Source: Bradyrhizobium uaiense (GTDB lineage Bacteria; Pseudomonadota; Alphaproteobacteria; Rhizobiales; Xanthobacteraceae). Taken from it: a stretch of DNA of 55,372 bases. The stretch is taken from NCBI RefSeq assembly GCF_010811875.1, contig NZ_VKHP01000025.1, forward strand, positions 1-55,372, in the 5' to 3' direction. The notes under the pieces were generated by a model, which searched no databases, was not told the origin of the DNA, and saw only the letters and a list, made by a program, of their open reading frames with translations. Shown here in pieces: positions 44,594 to 53,396 of the stretch. How positions within the stretch are numbered: position 1 is the first letter of the stretch; each line of letters starts with the position of its first letter. The position numbers and the translations under genes are program-made.

Positions 44594-44624
44594 GTCAAGG
44601 CAACCACAAGTGAGTTGCCTTGAC
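44594..44624. terminator. Bidirectional terminator-like hairpin
   Basis: GTCAAGGCAAC pairs perfectly with GTTGCCTTGAC across a 9-base loop, between the convergent ligase and hydratase genes. There is no long T-run. Confidence 0.6.
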
Positions 44625-44639
44625 GAGAAATGGGCGAAT

Positions 44640-45449
44640 CTAGATCGGGCAATCCTTGGCGAACGCAGGCTTGCGCTTCTCGAGGTGCGAGGCCAGCCCT
44701 TCGCGGGCCTCATTGCCAGCAAAGCCGAGAATCTCGAGCGCAGTGGAAGTGTCAAACAGCGGCCCGTTGACACGAAGCCAGTTGTTCAACGCATATTTGG
44801 TCCAGCGGATCGCACTCTGTGCGCCGGTGGCGAGATCCTGCGCAGTTTCCAACGCGATGTTTTGCAGCTCCGCATCTTCGACGCACAGCGAAACCAGGCC
44901 GATTCGCTCGGCTTCCTCACCCGACAGCGGCTTGCACGTGAGCAGATAGTACTTTGCCTTCGCCAGTCCGCAGAGCAGCGGCCAGATGATGCAGGCGACA
45001 TCGCCCGCCGCGACGCCGAGCCGCGTGTGTCCATCGACGATCCGCGCCGATTTGCCACAGATCGACACATCGGCAAGGATCCCAACGACGAGGCCGGCTC
45101 CCACGGCGACACCGTTGATCGCCGAGATGATTGGCTTGTTGCAGTTGATGACGTTGTAGACGAGATCCTTGGCCTCCTTCCAGGTCGCCACCCGCGCGGA
45201 TGGATTGTCGAGCAGCGACTTGATCAGCTCGAAATCACCGCCAGCCGAGAATGCCTTGCCCGCCCCCGTGACAATCACGGCGTTGATGTCGGGGTCGTTG
45301 TCGATGTCTCTCCAGATATGGGTGAGCTGTGTATGGGTCTCGGCGTCGACGGAGTTGTAGGTCTCCGGTCGGTCGAAGGTGATCCGAAGGATCCGTTCAG
45401 CCGGATAGTCGAGCTTCAACCTCGTGTAGGCCGCGTATCGATTGGACAT
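44640..45449 (-). CDS. Enoyl-CoA hydratase/isomerase family protein 2 (269 aa)
   Basis: Crotonase fold: [40 protein letters not shown] and [20 protein letters not shown] form the oxyanion hole; [13 protein letters not shown] replaces the usual second Glu with Ala/Gly, so activity as a hydratase is not certain. It diverges from the AMP-ligase at 45580, and operator 2 lies 44 bp upstream. Confidence 0.9.
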   Translation of the reverse strand: MSNRYAAYTRLKLDYPAERILRITFDRPETYNSVDAETHTQLTHIWRDIDNDPDINAVIVTGAGKAFSAGGDFELIKSLLDNPSARVATWKEAKDLVYNVINCNKPIISAINGVAVGAGLVVGILADVSICGKSARIVDGHTRLGVAAGDVACIIWPLLCGLAKAKYYLLTCKPLSGEEAERIGLVSLCVEDAELQNIALETAQDLATGAQSAIRWTKYALNNWLRVNGPLFDTSTALEILGFAGNEAREGLASHLEKRKPAFAKDCPI

Positions 45450-45492
45450 ATTGATCTTCCCGCTCTTGGCGCATAAGAAGCGCTACCAATTA

Positions 45493-45512
45493 ATTCTAAC
45501 AGATGTTAGAAT
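45493..45512. promoter_or_regulatory. Operator palindrome 2 (ATTCTAAC-N4-GTTAGAAT)
   Basis: ATTCTAACAGATGTTAGAAT lies between the divergent hydratase 2 (start 45449) and AMP-ligase (start 45580) genes. Same arms as sites 1 and 3; only the four central bases vary. Confidence 0.85.
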
Positions 45513-45579
45513 TTGTAATCGGCCGGCGCAAGCACTGGTTCGAAACAAGAATATCAAAAGAGCGCTCGAGGAAACGTTG

Positions 45580-47121
45580 ATGGAAACCGGCCTCAATATC
45601 CAGACCGACGGCGGATCCGGCACCGGAACCGTCGGTGCGCTGTTCGAGGCCTGTGCGGAGCTTCACGCCCACAGGCTTGCGATCGAATACCGCGACCGGC
45701 TCGTAACCTACGGCGAGTTACGCGACCGGGTCCGTCGGTTAACTGCCCTGTTTGCGGCGCGGGGCCTGCAACGGGGCGACCGGTTCGGCTTGCTGTCGCG
45801 CAACCGTCCCGAATATCTCGAGATCGAGCTGGCTGCCGCCAATCTCGGGATCATCACGGCTTGTCTTAACTGGCGGTTGTCGGAGCGCGAGCTCTCCTAT
45901 TGCATCGAGCTGGTGTCGCCCAAGCTGCTCCTGGTCGAGGGCGACCTCGCAGCAAACCTCCCGCCGGCCGCCAGGGCGAATCCAATCCTGGAGATTGGGC
46001 CTCAATACGAAAGCGAGCTCGCCCGACAGGATGGGCGGGCTTGCCCGTCCATCGCCCAACCGGAAGATGGGCTCGTCATTCTCTACACCAGCGGAACGAC
46101 CGGCCTGCCGAAGGGTGCCGTGATTTCACACCGCGCAATGGTGATGCGGGCGCTCGTGTTTTCTTCCGAGCTCGGCATCGCACCGCACGACACGTTCGTC
46201 GCATGGGCACCGCTGTTCCACATGGCCTCGACCGATCATGCGTTGGCCACCCTGCTGCGAGGTGGAACTGTCGTTGTGATCGACGGCTTCCAGCTGGAAC
46301 CGCTGCTGGCGGCGGTCTCGCAACACCACATTGGTTGGCTAGTTCTCATTCCCGGCATGGTGGAGGCGCTTATCGATGGTCTGAAAGCGCAACGCACCAA
46401 AGTGAAAGGCGTGCGGGTCTGCGGAGCCATGGCGGATCTTGTCGCCCCACATGCCATTGCCGAGGTCACACAGCTGCTCGGCGCTCCCTATCTCAACAGC
46501 TTCGGTTCGACCGAGACCGGCCTGCCGCCGGCGACGCGAGCGCTGATTGCGCCCGGCGATGTGCCAACCAGGCTGTCCAAGCGGCAAAATGCGTTCTGCC
46601 AGATCAAGCTGGTGGATACCTCCGACAACGAGGTCGCAGCCGGCGAGCCCGGCGAGCTGGCCATCCGCAGCCCGACACTGTTCTCGGGCTATTGGCGCGC
46701 CGACGAGACCAACGCGCGCGACTTCCGCGGCGGCTGGTTTCACATGGGCGACGTGTTCAAGCGCAACGCCGACGGATCGCTCGATTTCGTCGACCGCGCC
46801 AAATACCTGATCAAATCAGGCGGCGAGAATATCTATCCCGCCGAAATCGAGCGAGTCCTGCTGGGCGACGACCGGATCGCGGAAGTCGCAGTCGTCCGTG
46901 CTGCCGACCCAAGGTGGGGAGAAGCCCCGGTCGCCTTTGTCGCCTGCCGCGAAGGGGTCGTGATGACGGAGGCCGAGCTCACCGAGCTGTGCCGCCGGGA
47001 ACTGGCAAGCTACAAGCGGCCGCGCGAATTTCGCTTCATTGCCTTTGGTGAATTCCCTCGCTCGACAAGCGGCAAGGTCCAGCGCCACGAACTCGAGCGC
47101 CTGTTGAAAGCTTCGACATGA
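45580..47121 (+). CDS. AMP-dependent acyl-CoA ligase (513 aa)
   Basis: The ATG at 45580 follows GAGGAAAC; the frame is open upstream through operator 2. Motifs: VILYTSGTTGLPKGAVISHR (about residues 167-186), FGSTETG (about 308-314), WFHMGDVFKRNADGSLDFVDRAKYLIKSGGENIYPAEIE and the Lys-containing RSTSGKVQRHEL at the end. This is the class I ligase family of fatty-acid, cyclohexanecarboxylate and terpenoid-acid CoA ligases. It overlaps the next gene by ATGA (47118-47121). Confidence 0.93.
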   Translation: METGLNIQTDGGSGTGTVGALFEACAELHAHRLAIEYRDRLVTYGELRDRVRRLTALFAARGLQRGDRFGLLSRNRPEYLEIELAAANLGIITACLNWRLSERELSYCIELVSPKLLLVEGDLAANLPPAARANPILEIGPQYESELARQDGRACPSIAQPEDGLVILYTSGTTGLPKGAVISHRAMVMRALVFSSELGIAPHDTFVAWAPLFHMASTDHALATLLRGGTVVVIDGFQLEPLLAAVSQHHIGWLVLIPGMVEALIDGLKAQRTKVKGVRVCGAMADLVAPHAIAEVTQLLGAPYLNSFGSTETGLPPATRALIAPGDVPTRLSKRQNAFCQIKLVDTSDNEVAAGEPGELAIRSPTLFSGYWRADETNARDFRGGWFHMGDVFKRNADGSLDFVDRAKYLIKSGGENIYPAEIERVLLGDDRIAEVAVVRAADPRWGEAPVAFVACREGVVMTEAELTELCRRELASYKRPREFRFIAFGEFPRSTSGKVQRHELERLLKAST

Positions 47122-48299
47122 GCGACACCAGCCTCAGAGGAAAGGTTGCCGTCATCGGCATCGGATTATCAGCGGTCGGCAAGGTGCCAGGCCGCAGTCC
47201 GCTCTCGCTTGCCGCAGAGGCAGCCAGAAACGCACTTGCCGATGCCGGGGTCGCCAAGGGCGAGGTGGACGGCGTGCTGTCGAGCCATGCCTTCGCCTCA
47301 CCGTTCCATCGCTTCAGCGTTGCCTTCAGCGAATATTTTGGAATCCGTCCGACCTTCTCGAACACCTTGCAGGTGTCCGGCGCCACGGCGGCCACGATGT
47401 TCAGCATTGGTGCTGCCGCCATTCACGGCGGTCTCGCCAAGGTGGTGCTGCTGGTCGCGGCCGACAGTCTCATGACGGGACTGACGCCGGACCTGGCGCT
47501 GCGTTCACTCACGGAAAGCCGCGATCAACAATTTGAGATGCCGTTCGGCATTCCGGTTGCCAACACCTTCGCAATGACCGCGCACCGGCATATGAGAGAG
47601 TTCGGCACCACGCCAGAGCAGCTGGCGGAGGTCGCCGTCGTGCACAGGCGTCACGCGGCGCGGACCCCCGGTGCACAACAGACCGCACCGATCACCACGG
47701 CAGACGTGCTGAATTCGCCGATGGTCACGACGCCCTATCACAAGCTCGACTGCTCGCTGATCTCGGACGGCGGCGCGGCGTTTGTCCTCACATCGGCCGA
47801 ACATGCGAAGGCCCTCGGGATCGGGAAGCCGACCTACATCCTCGGTTGCGGAGAATGCTACACCCACGAGCACATCTTCCTGATGCCGTCCCTGACCACG
47901 ACCGGGGCCGTCGAATCCGGCCGGAGGGCGTATGCAATGGCCGGCTACCAGCCAAGCGATATGGATGTCGCCGGCATCTATGATTGCTTCACGGGCACTG
48001 TGGTCATGATGCTTGAGGATCTAGGCTTCTGCCGGAAAGGTGAAGGCGGCCCGTTCGTCGCCGACGGACAGATGAGCTACGGCGGCCAAATACCCTCCAA
48101 CACCCACGGCGGCCTGCTGTCATTCGCGCATTCCGGAATGCCTGGCGCCCTGTTCCACTTCCATGAGGTGATCGCGCAGCTGCGCGGCCAATGCGGCCAG
48201 CGGCAGGTCGAAAGCGCTGAGCTTGGGCTGGTGCACAGCCTCGGCGCGGGCTTCGCCACCAACGCCACGACCATTCTCGGCACGGAGGGAACGTTGTGA
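47118..48299 (+). CDS. Thiolase-like protein without the nucleophilic Cys (393 aa)
   Basis: Thiolase fold of the SCP-x/lipid-transfer type: VAVIGIGLSAVGKVPGRSPL, the DGVLSSHAF region and NTHGG (His330) near the end. Where active thiolases have C-x-S-G the sequence reads Q85-V-S-G, so the nucleophile is missing. The C-terminal C-x-G is missing too (VHSLGAGFATN). Ltp2-type retro-aldolases of steroid side-chain degradation also lack this Cys and work with a DUF35 partner; the next gene encodes a DUF35 protein. A lyase cleaving a beta-hydroxyacyl-CoA is therefore more likely than a thiolase. Confidence 0.88.
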   Translation: MSDTSLRGKVAVIGIGLSAVGKVPGRSPLSLAAEAARNALADAGVAKGEVDGVLSSHAFASPFHRFSVAFSEYFGIRPTFSNTLQVSGATAATMFSIGAAAIHGGLAKVVLLVAADSLMTGLTPDLALRSLTESRDQQFEMPFGIPVANTFAMTAHRHMREFGTTPEQLAEVAVVHRRHAARTPGAQQTAPITTADVLNSPMVTTPYHKLDCSLISDGGAAFVLTSAEHAKALGIGKPTYILGCGECYTHEHIFLMPSLTTTGAVESGRRAYAMAGYQPSDMDVAGIYDCFTGTVVMMLEDLGFCRKGEGGPFVADGQMSYGGQIPSNTHGGLLSFAHSGMPGALFHFHEVIAQLRGQCGQRQVESAELGLVHSLGAGFATNATTILGTEGTL

Positions 48300-48715
48300 T
48301 TGCATCCGAGGATTCCACGCGAAAGCCCCTGCCCGCACCGGATGCCGATACGACCACGTTCTGGCGTGGCCTGCGGCAAGGCAAGCTCCTGCTGCAACAC
48401 TGCCGCCGATGCCGGAACGTGCAGTACTACCAGCAAGCCACTTGTCGCGAATGCGGCGGCGATGAGCTCGAGCACCGGCCGGCAACCGGCCGCGGCAAGG
48501 TACACTCCTTCAGCGTGGTCCATCGGGCTCCCGGTCCCGCATTCAAGGCGGATATCCCCTATGCCGTGTTGCTCGTCGAACTCGCGGAAGGGCCGCGCAT
48601 GATCAGCACCTTGACGGGAAGCGATTCGGAGGACGTCACCTTCGACATGGAGGTCGAGCTCGCATTCGACCAGGTCTCCGACGAAATAACCCTGCCGCGC
48701 TTCCGGAAAGTCTGA
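48296..48715 (+). CDS. DUF35 OB-fold, zinc-ribbon partner protein (139 aa)
   Basis: GTG start overlapping the thiolase-like stop (GTGA). The zinc ribbon has C36/C39 and C50/C53 (HCRRC ... TCREC), followed by the OB-fold acyl-CoA-binding part (GRGKVHSFSVVHRAPGPAFK ... YAVLLVELAEGPRMISTL). DUF35 proteins bind thiolase-like partners and deliver CoA substrates. The overlap and family pairing suggest a stable complex with the preceding protein. Confidence 0.92.
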   Translation: MIASEDSTRKPLPAPDADTTTFWRGLRQGKLLLQHCRRCRNVQYYQQATCRECGGDELEHRPATGRGKVHSFSVVHRAPGPAFKADIPYAVLLVELAEGPRMISTLTGSDSEDVTFDMEVELAFDQVSDEITLPRFRKV

Positions 48716-48753
48716 GGACCAGCATGAGTTCTGCTTGCATCCGCGCGCGATCG

Positions 48754-48773
48754 ATTCTAACAGCCGTTAGAAT
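48754..48773. promoter_or_regulatory. Operator palindrome 3 (ATTCTAAC-N4-GTTAGAAT)
   Basis: ATTCTAACAGCCGTTAGAAT lies between the DUF35 gene and the carboxylase genes, 109 bp upstream of the chosen start at 48882. It indicates a second promoter for the carboxylase part of the cluster. Confidence 0.85.
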
Positions 48774-48881
48774 TTTGCAATGCCTCGATTTTGTAGCGCT
48801 CGCATCGCCAACCCACCGGTCGATTTATACCCGCGGCAAGTCATCCATCGGCTCGCCGCACAGCCACCAGGACCACCCGCA

Positions 48882-50489
48882 ATGGCAACCATGAAATTGG
48901 ACGTCGTCACCTCGACCGAGGAATACGCCCGCAACCGCAGCGCCTATGCCGAGCGCATTGTGGATCTCAGGCGGCGCCGCGCTACGGCGGCGCTCGGCGG
49001 CCCCGAGCGTGCGCGCAAGCTTCACAAGGAACGCGATCAGCTGTTGCCGCGCGAGCGGATCGCGGCGCTGATCGATCCCGGATCACCGTTCCTCGAATTC
49101 TGTCAATTGGCCGGCGAAGGCCTGTACGAGGGCGTGCCGCCCGGCGGCAGCATCATCACCGGGGTCGGAATGATCTCCGATCGTCCGTGCATGATCATCG
49201 CCAACGAGCCCACCGTAAAGGGTGGCACCTACTATGGTATCACCTGCAAGAAGCATGTTCGTGCGCAGCGTTTCGCCTGGCAGCACCGCTTGCCTTGCGT
49301 GACCCTGGTCCAATCCGGCGGCGCCAACCTGCCCGACCAGCCGAATATCTTCCCTGACGATGGCCAGTTTGGCTCGATCTTCTACAACCAGGTCAGAATG
49401 TCGGCTGAAGGCATCCCGCAAATTGCGGTGGTGCACGGTCCTTCTACCGCGGGCGGAGCCTACATTCCCGCCTTGAGCGATGAGACCGTGATCATCCGAA
49501 ACCAGGGCGCCATGTTCCTCGGCGGGCCGCAGCTGGTCTATGCGGCGACCCGTGAAGAGGTCGGCATCGAGGCACTCGGTGGCGGCGAGATGCATAGCCG
49601 GGTGAGCGGCGTCACTGACCATCTCGCCGAGAACGACGCCCATGCAATCGCCATCACGCGCGAGATCGTCGCCAGCCTCGGCGAGATTCCGCGGCAAAGC
49701 CGAACCGTCGCTCCGGTGCGCGCACCACAATTCGACCCCGACGAAATCTACGGCCTGATCAGTTCGGATCCGCGCATTCCCACCAATAATCGCGATATCC
49801 TGGCGCGTCTCGTCGATGGCAGTGAATTCCATGAGTTCAAGCCTCTCTATGGCGATACCCTGATGACCGGCTTCGCGCGGATCATGGGCTTTGAGATCGG
49901 CATCCTCTGCAACAACGGCGTGCTGTTCTCCGAAAGCGCGCTGAAAGCAACGCACTTCATCGAGCTGTGCTGCAAGCGCGACATTCCGCTGCTGTTCATG
50001 GCGGACGTCACGGGCTTCATGGTTGGCCGTGAAGCGGAGGAAGGCGGCATCACAAAGAACGGCGCGAAAATGATCACGGCAATGGCAAGCGCCAATGTCC
50101 CGAAATACACGCTGATCATGGGTAATGCTTACGGCGCGGGCTACCTCGCCATGTGCGGCCGGGCGTTCCGGCCGAACGCCATGATGATGTGGCCCAATGC
50201 CCGTTCCGCCATCATGGGTCCCGACCAGGCCGCGACCACGCTCGCGATGGTTCGCGACGAGGTGCACAAGCGCGAGGGCACGAGTTGGACGGATGCCGAG
50301 CGCGAGGCCTACATGGCCCCGACCCGGCGAACATTCGAGGATTTCGCCAATGCCTATAACTTCGCCCGCAACACCTGGTGCGACATGGTGATTGATCCGC
50401 TCGAAACCCGTAGCGTGATGGCGCTGTTGCTTGACCTCGCCGGGCGCGTCCCGCGCGAGCGCACCGATTTCGGCGTGTTCCGGATGTAG
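48882..50489 (+). CDS. Acyl-CoA carboxylase, carboxyltransferase subunit (535 aa)
   Basis: Biotin-dependent carboxyltransferase of the methylcrotonyl-/geranyl-CoA carboxylase group: LVQSGGANLPDQPNIFPDDG, VVHGPSTAGGAYIPALSDET, FLGGPQLVYAATREEVGIEA, TGFMVGREAEEGGITKNGAK and GNAYGAGYLAMCGRAFRPNA, MMWPNARSAIMG. The start MATMKLDVVT at 48882 gives the usual length; the frame is open from 48780, just behind operator 3. Several positions differ from ordinary MCC beta subunits (such as PQLVYAATREEV), so the substrate is uncertain. Confidence 0.93.
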   Translation: MATMKLDVVTSTEEYARNRSAYAERIVDLRRRRATAALGGPERARKLHKERDQLLPRERIAALIDPGSPFLEFCQLAGEGLYEGVPPGGSIITGVGMISDRPCMIIANEPTVKGGTYYGITCKKHVRAQRFAWQHRLPCVTLVQSGGANLPDQPNIFPDDGQFGSIFYNQVRMSAEGIPQIAVVHGPSTAGGAYIPALSDETVIIRNQGAMFLGGPQLVYAATREEVGIEALGGGEMHSRVSGVTDHLAENDAHAIAITREIVASLGEIPRQSRTVAPVRAPQFDPDEIYGLISSDPRIPTNNRDILARLVDGSEFHEFKPLYGDTLMTGFARIMGFEIGILCNNGVLFSESALKATHFIELCCKRDIPLLFMADVTGFMVGREAEEGGITKNGAKMITAMASANVPKYTLIMGNAYGAGYLAMCGRAFRPNAMMMWPNARSAIMGPDQAATTLAMVRDEVHKREGTSWTDAEREAYMAPTRRTFEDFANAYNFARNTWCDMVIDPLETRSVMALLLDLAGRVPRERTDFGVFRM

Positions 50490-50505
50490 ACGCAGAGGAC
50501 CCGCC

Positions 50506-52506
50506 ATGTTCAGGAAAATTCTGATTGCCAATCGAGGCGAAATCGCCTGCCGCATCGCCCGCACCTGCCAACGCCTCGGCATTGCGGTGTCCACCGTGCA
50601 CTCCACCGCAGATGCCGACGCCCTGCACGTCAAGACCATTGGTGAATCCATCGAGATCGGGGGCGCGCCGGCCTCGGAAAGCTATCTGCGGATCGATGCC
50701 GTCATCGCCGCCGCGAAAGCCACCGGCGCAGAGGCGATCCATCCCGGGTTCGGCTTCCTGGCCGAGAATACGGCCTTTGCCCGCGCGGTCGAAGCCGCCG
50801 GTCTGGTGTTCATCGGACCGACGCCGGAAACCATCGAGCGGCTTGGCGACAAGGCGTCCGCGAAGCAGGAAGCCGTCGCCGCCGGCGTCCCCACCATACC
50901 AGGCAGCGAAGCTCCGAGCGAGGATCGCCACGAAGTCGAACGTATCGTGCGCCGGCTCGAACTGCCCATCATGCTCAAGGCCGCGGCCGGCGGCGGTGGC
51001 AAGGGCATGCGGGCGATCTCGACCTATGACGGACTTCGCGACGAAATCGAGTCCGCGATGCGCGAGGCGAGGAATGCGTTCGGTAACGCAGGACTGATCG
51101 TCGAGAAGCTGATCCTGGAAGGCCGACACATCGAGGTGCAGATCGCGGGCGACGGCGATGGTAACGTGATCCACCTGTTCGAACGTGAATGCACGCTGCA
51201 GCGTCGCCACCAGAAGCTGATAGAGGAAGCGCCAGCCGCCAACCTGGCTCCCGCCCTTCGCCAACGCATCCTCGACGACGCCGTCCGGCTTGGGCGCAGG
51301 CTCAGATATCGCGGTGTCGGCACGGTCGAATTCATCGTCAGCGGCACCGACTACTACTTTCTGGAGGTCAACCCCCGGCTCCAGGTCGAGCATCCCGTAA
51401 CCGAGCTGGTCACCGGCATCGACATCGTCGAGGCCATGCTCCGCATCGCTGCCGGCGAAGGACTGCCCGTGAAGCAGGACGAAGTGGTGTGCCAGGGCCA
51501 CGCGGTGGAGGCGCGCATCTGCGCCGAAGATCCGAATGACAACTTCATGCCGTCCACCGGCGAGTTCGCTTACGTCAGGTTCCCGTCGGGCGACATTCGC
51601 GTCGAGACTGGTGTCGAAAGCGGATCGACCGTTACGCCCTATTACGATTCGATGCTCGCCAAGCTGATTACCCACGCCGCCACACGTGATCAGGCGCTCG
51701 ACCAGCTTGATCGGGCACTCGGCGAGACCTCGATCTTCGGCGTCATCACCAACCGGGATTTTCTCCGCCGGTTGATCGCTCTGCCCGCGACCCGGGCCGC
51801 GACGTTTCATACCCGTCTGATCGACGAACGGATCGATACGCTCGCGACCACCGCCGGCGATATCGACTCTGAAGCGCTGGCGGTTGGTGCATATTTCTGG
51901 ATGAAGCGACAGCGCGCTGCCGCTTCCGGCAATCCCTGGCAGTCCAGCAGCCTGACCGGCTGGCAGATGGCGGCCGCCGATGACGGCTTGTCACCGATCC
52001 CCATTCTCCACCTCGAGACCGCCGGCGACAGCGCGGAGATCCGCTTTGCACCCTTGCAGCCAGACGGCACGATGCTGATCGGCGTGGACGATGCCAGGAT
52101 TCGGGTGCAGCTTTCGCCGCTTGCCGATGACATGTTCGCCGCCGCGGTCAACGCGCGCTGCGAGACCGTGCGGATCGCACAGAAGGACCATGCGATCTTC
52201 GTGCACGATCCGCGTCGCGCCCATACCATGACCGCGATCCCCTACCTCAGATACATCAGCGCCAGCGCCGAGATCAGCGGCGAACTGCGCGCGCCGATGA
52301 CCGGCGTCGTGTTGAAGATCAACGTCACGGTCGGCAGCCGCGTGAAGGCAGGCGATCCGACCGTCGTCATGGAATCCATGAAGATGGAATTGCGCATCGC
52401 CAGCGAGGTGGACGGTGTGGTGACCGCCGTCCACTTCAAACCCGGCGATACCGTCGAGCGAAACGCCGTCGTCGCCATCGTCGAGCCCGAACTCATCCCG
52501 CAGTAG
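50506..52506 (+). CDS. Acyl-CoA carboxylase, biotin carboxylase/BCCP subunit (666 aa)
   Basis: N-terminal biotin carboxylase domain: MFRKILIANRGEIACRIART, IHPGFGFLAENTAFA, the ATP-grasp MLKAAAGGGGKGMR and FLEVNPRLQVEHPVTE. A linker (BT) region follows, then the C-terminal biotinyl domain with VMESMKMEL, whose Lys626 carries biotin. It begins 16 bp after the carboxyltransferase stop and forms its partner. The enzyme adds CO2 to a CoA thioester, probably a branched enoyl-CoA. Confidence 0.95.
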   Translation: MFRKILIANRGEIACRIARTCQRLGIAVSTVHSTADADALHVKTIGESIEIGGAPASESYLRIDAVIAAAKATGAEAIHPGFGFLAENTAFARAVEAAGLVFIGPTPETIERLGDKASAKQEAVAAGVPTIPGSEAPSEDRHEVERIVRRLELPIMLKAAAGGGGKGMRAISTYDGLRDEIESAMREARNAFGNAGLIVEKLILEGRHIEVQIAGDGDGNVIHLFERECTLQRRHQKLIEEAPAANLAPALRQRILDDAVRLGRRLRYRGVGTVEFIVSGTDYYFLEVNPRLQVEHPVTELVTGIDIVEAMLRIAAGEGLPVKQDEVVCQGHAVEARICAEDPNDNFMPSTGEFAYVRFPSGDIRVETGVESGSTVTPYYDSMLAKLITHAATRDQALDQLDRALGETSIFGVITNRDFLRRLIALPATRAATFHTRLIDERIDTLATTAGDIDSEALAVGAYFWMKRQRAAASGNPWQSSSLTGWQMAAADDGLSPIPILHLETAGDSAEIRFAPLQPDGTMLIGVDDARIRVQLSPLADDMFAAAVNARCETVRIAQKDHAIFVHDPRRAHTMTAIPYLRYISASAEISGELRAPMTGVVLKINVTVGSRVKAGDPTVVMESMKMELRIASEVDGVVTAVHFKPGDTVERNAVVAIVEPELIPQ

Positions 52507-52533
52507 CCGCCTTATGAACGATCAGGACAGCAT

Positions 52534-53304
52534 ATGTTGCGATTAGGAAGCGTGAATTACGACGTCCGCGGCAAGATCGCGATCTTGACGCTCGACGAAC
52601 CGGAAAAGCTGAACGCACTGACCGCCGGCATTCGCGCAGGCATACGTGAGGGCCTGCAACGGGCCGACAAGGACGATGGGATACGTGTCAGCATCATCAC
52701 CGGTGCCGGCGGCAAGGCATTCTGCGCCGGCGCCGATATCGGCACTTTCGATTTCGATCCGGAGAAAGCGCGCGCCTTTTTCATCGACGCCATGGAGGTC
52801 CTGAGCGCTCCGGAACGAGCGCTCAAGCCGGTGATCGCCGCCGTCAATGGAATTGCCTATGGCGGAGGATTCGAGCTTGCCATCGCATCCGACTTCATCC
52901 TGGCGGCCGAGAGTGCCCGCTTTGCCGTACCCGAGATCAAGTTGGGCCTATTGCCTGGCTTCGCTATCGTGCGCCTCCAGGACATTGTCGGGCGCGCGAA
53001 AGCCAAGGAGATGAGCATGCTTGGCGATCCCGTCAATGCCGCCGATGCAAGCCGCCTCGGGATCGTATCGCGCGTCGTTCCCGACGAACGCCTTCTCTCC
53101 GACGCAATCGCGTTCGCGGAACGCATCGCCTCACAGCCCCGCCTTGCCGTGCAGATGGCCAAGTCCTTCTACAATCGCGGTCTCGGCGGCGACGAGACGC
53201 GCCACGCAATCGACGGGTTTCCGTTCCTGCTGACGCACGCCGATGCACGCGAAGGCATCAACGCATTTCTGGAGAAACGCGCACCACGTTTCGAAAACGG
53301 GTAG
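52534..53304 (+). CDS. Enoyl-CoA hydratase/isomerase family protein 3 (256 aa)
   Basis: Crotonase fold: KIAILTLDEPEKLNALTAGI, TGAGGKAFCAGADIGTFDFD and AVNGIAYGGGFELAIASDFI; the Glu region reads AVPEIKLGLLPGFA, keeping one catalytic Glu (PE-x-K-LG). It lies 27 bp after the carboxylase gene in the same transcript. After a carboxylase it could hydrate a glutaconyl-type CoA intermediate, but this is inference from position. Confidence 0.92.
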   Translation: MLRLGSVNYDVRGKIAILTLDEPEKLNALTAGIRAGIREGLQRADKDDGIRVSIITGAGGKAFCAGADIGTFDFDPEKARAFFIDAMEVLSAPERALKPVIAAVNGIAYGGGFELAIASDFILAAESARFAVPEIKLGLLPGFAIVRLQDIVGRAKAKEMSMLGDPVNAADASRLGIVSRVVPDERLLSDAIAFAERIASQPRLAVQMAKSFYNRGLGGDETRHAIDGFPFLLTHADAREGINAFLEKRAPRFENG

Positions 53305-53396
53305 CTGCAACATCTGCGTTTAAGCATCGTCGCGCAGACATCCTGCCCGCGTGACCAACACTCCACTGTCCAATAGAAGAAAATGAGGGAGAACAC

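Noticed and set aside
47118..48299. Calling the gene an ordinary acetyl-CoA acetyltransferase
   Set aside because: The nucleophilic Cys and the C-terminal C-x-G are both absent, so catalysis by the thiolase mechanism is unlikely.
49083..51810. Two minus-strand frames of 522 and 532 aa opposite the carboxylase genes
   Set aside because: Antisense shadows of well-conserved carboxyltransferase and biotin carboxylase genes.
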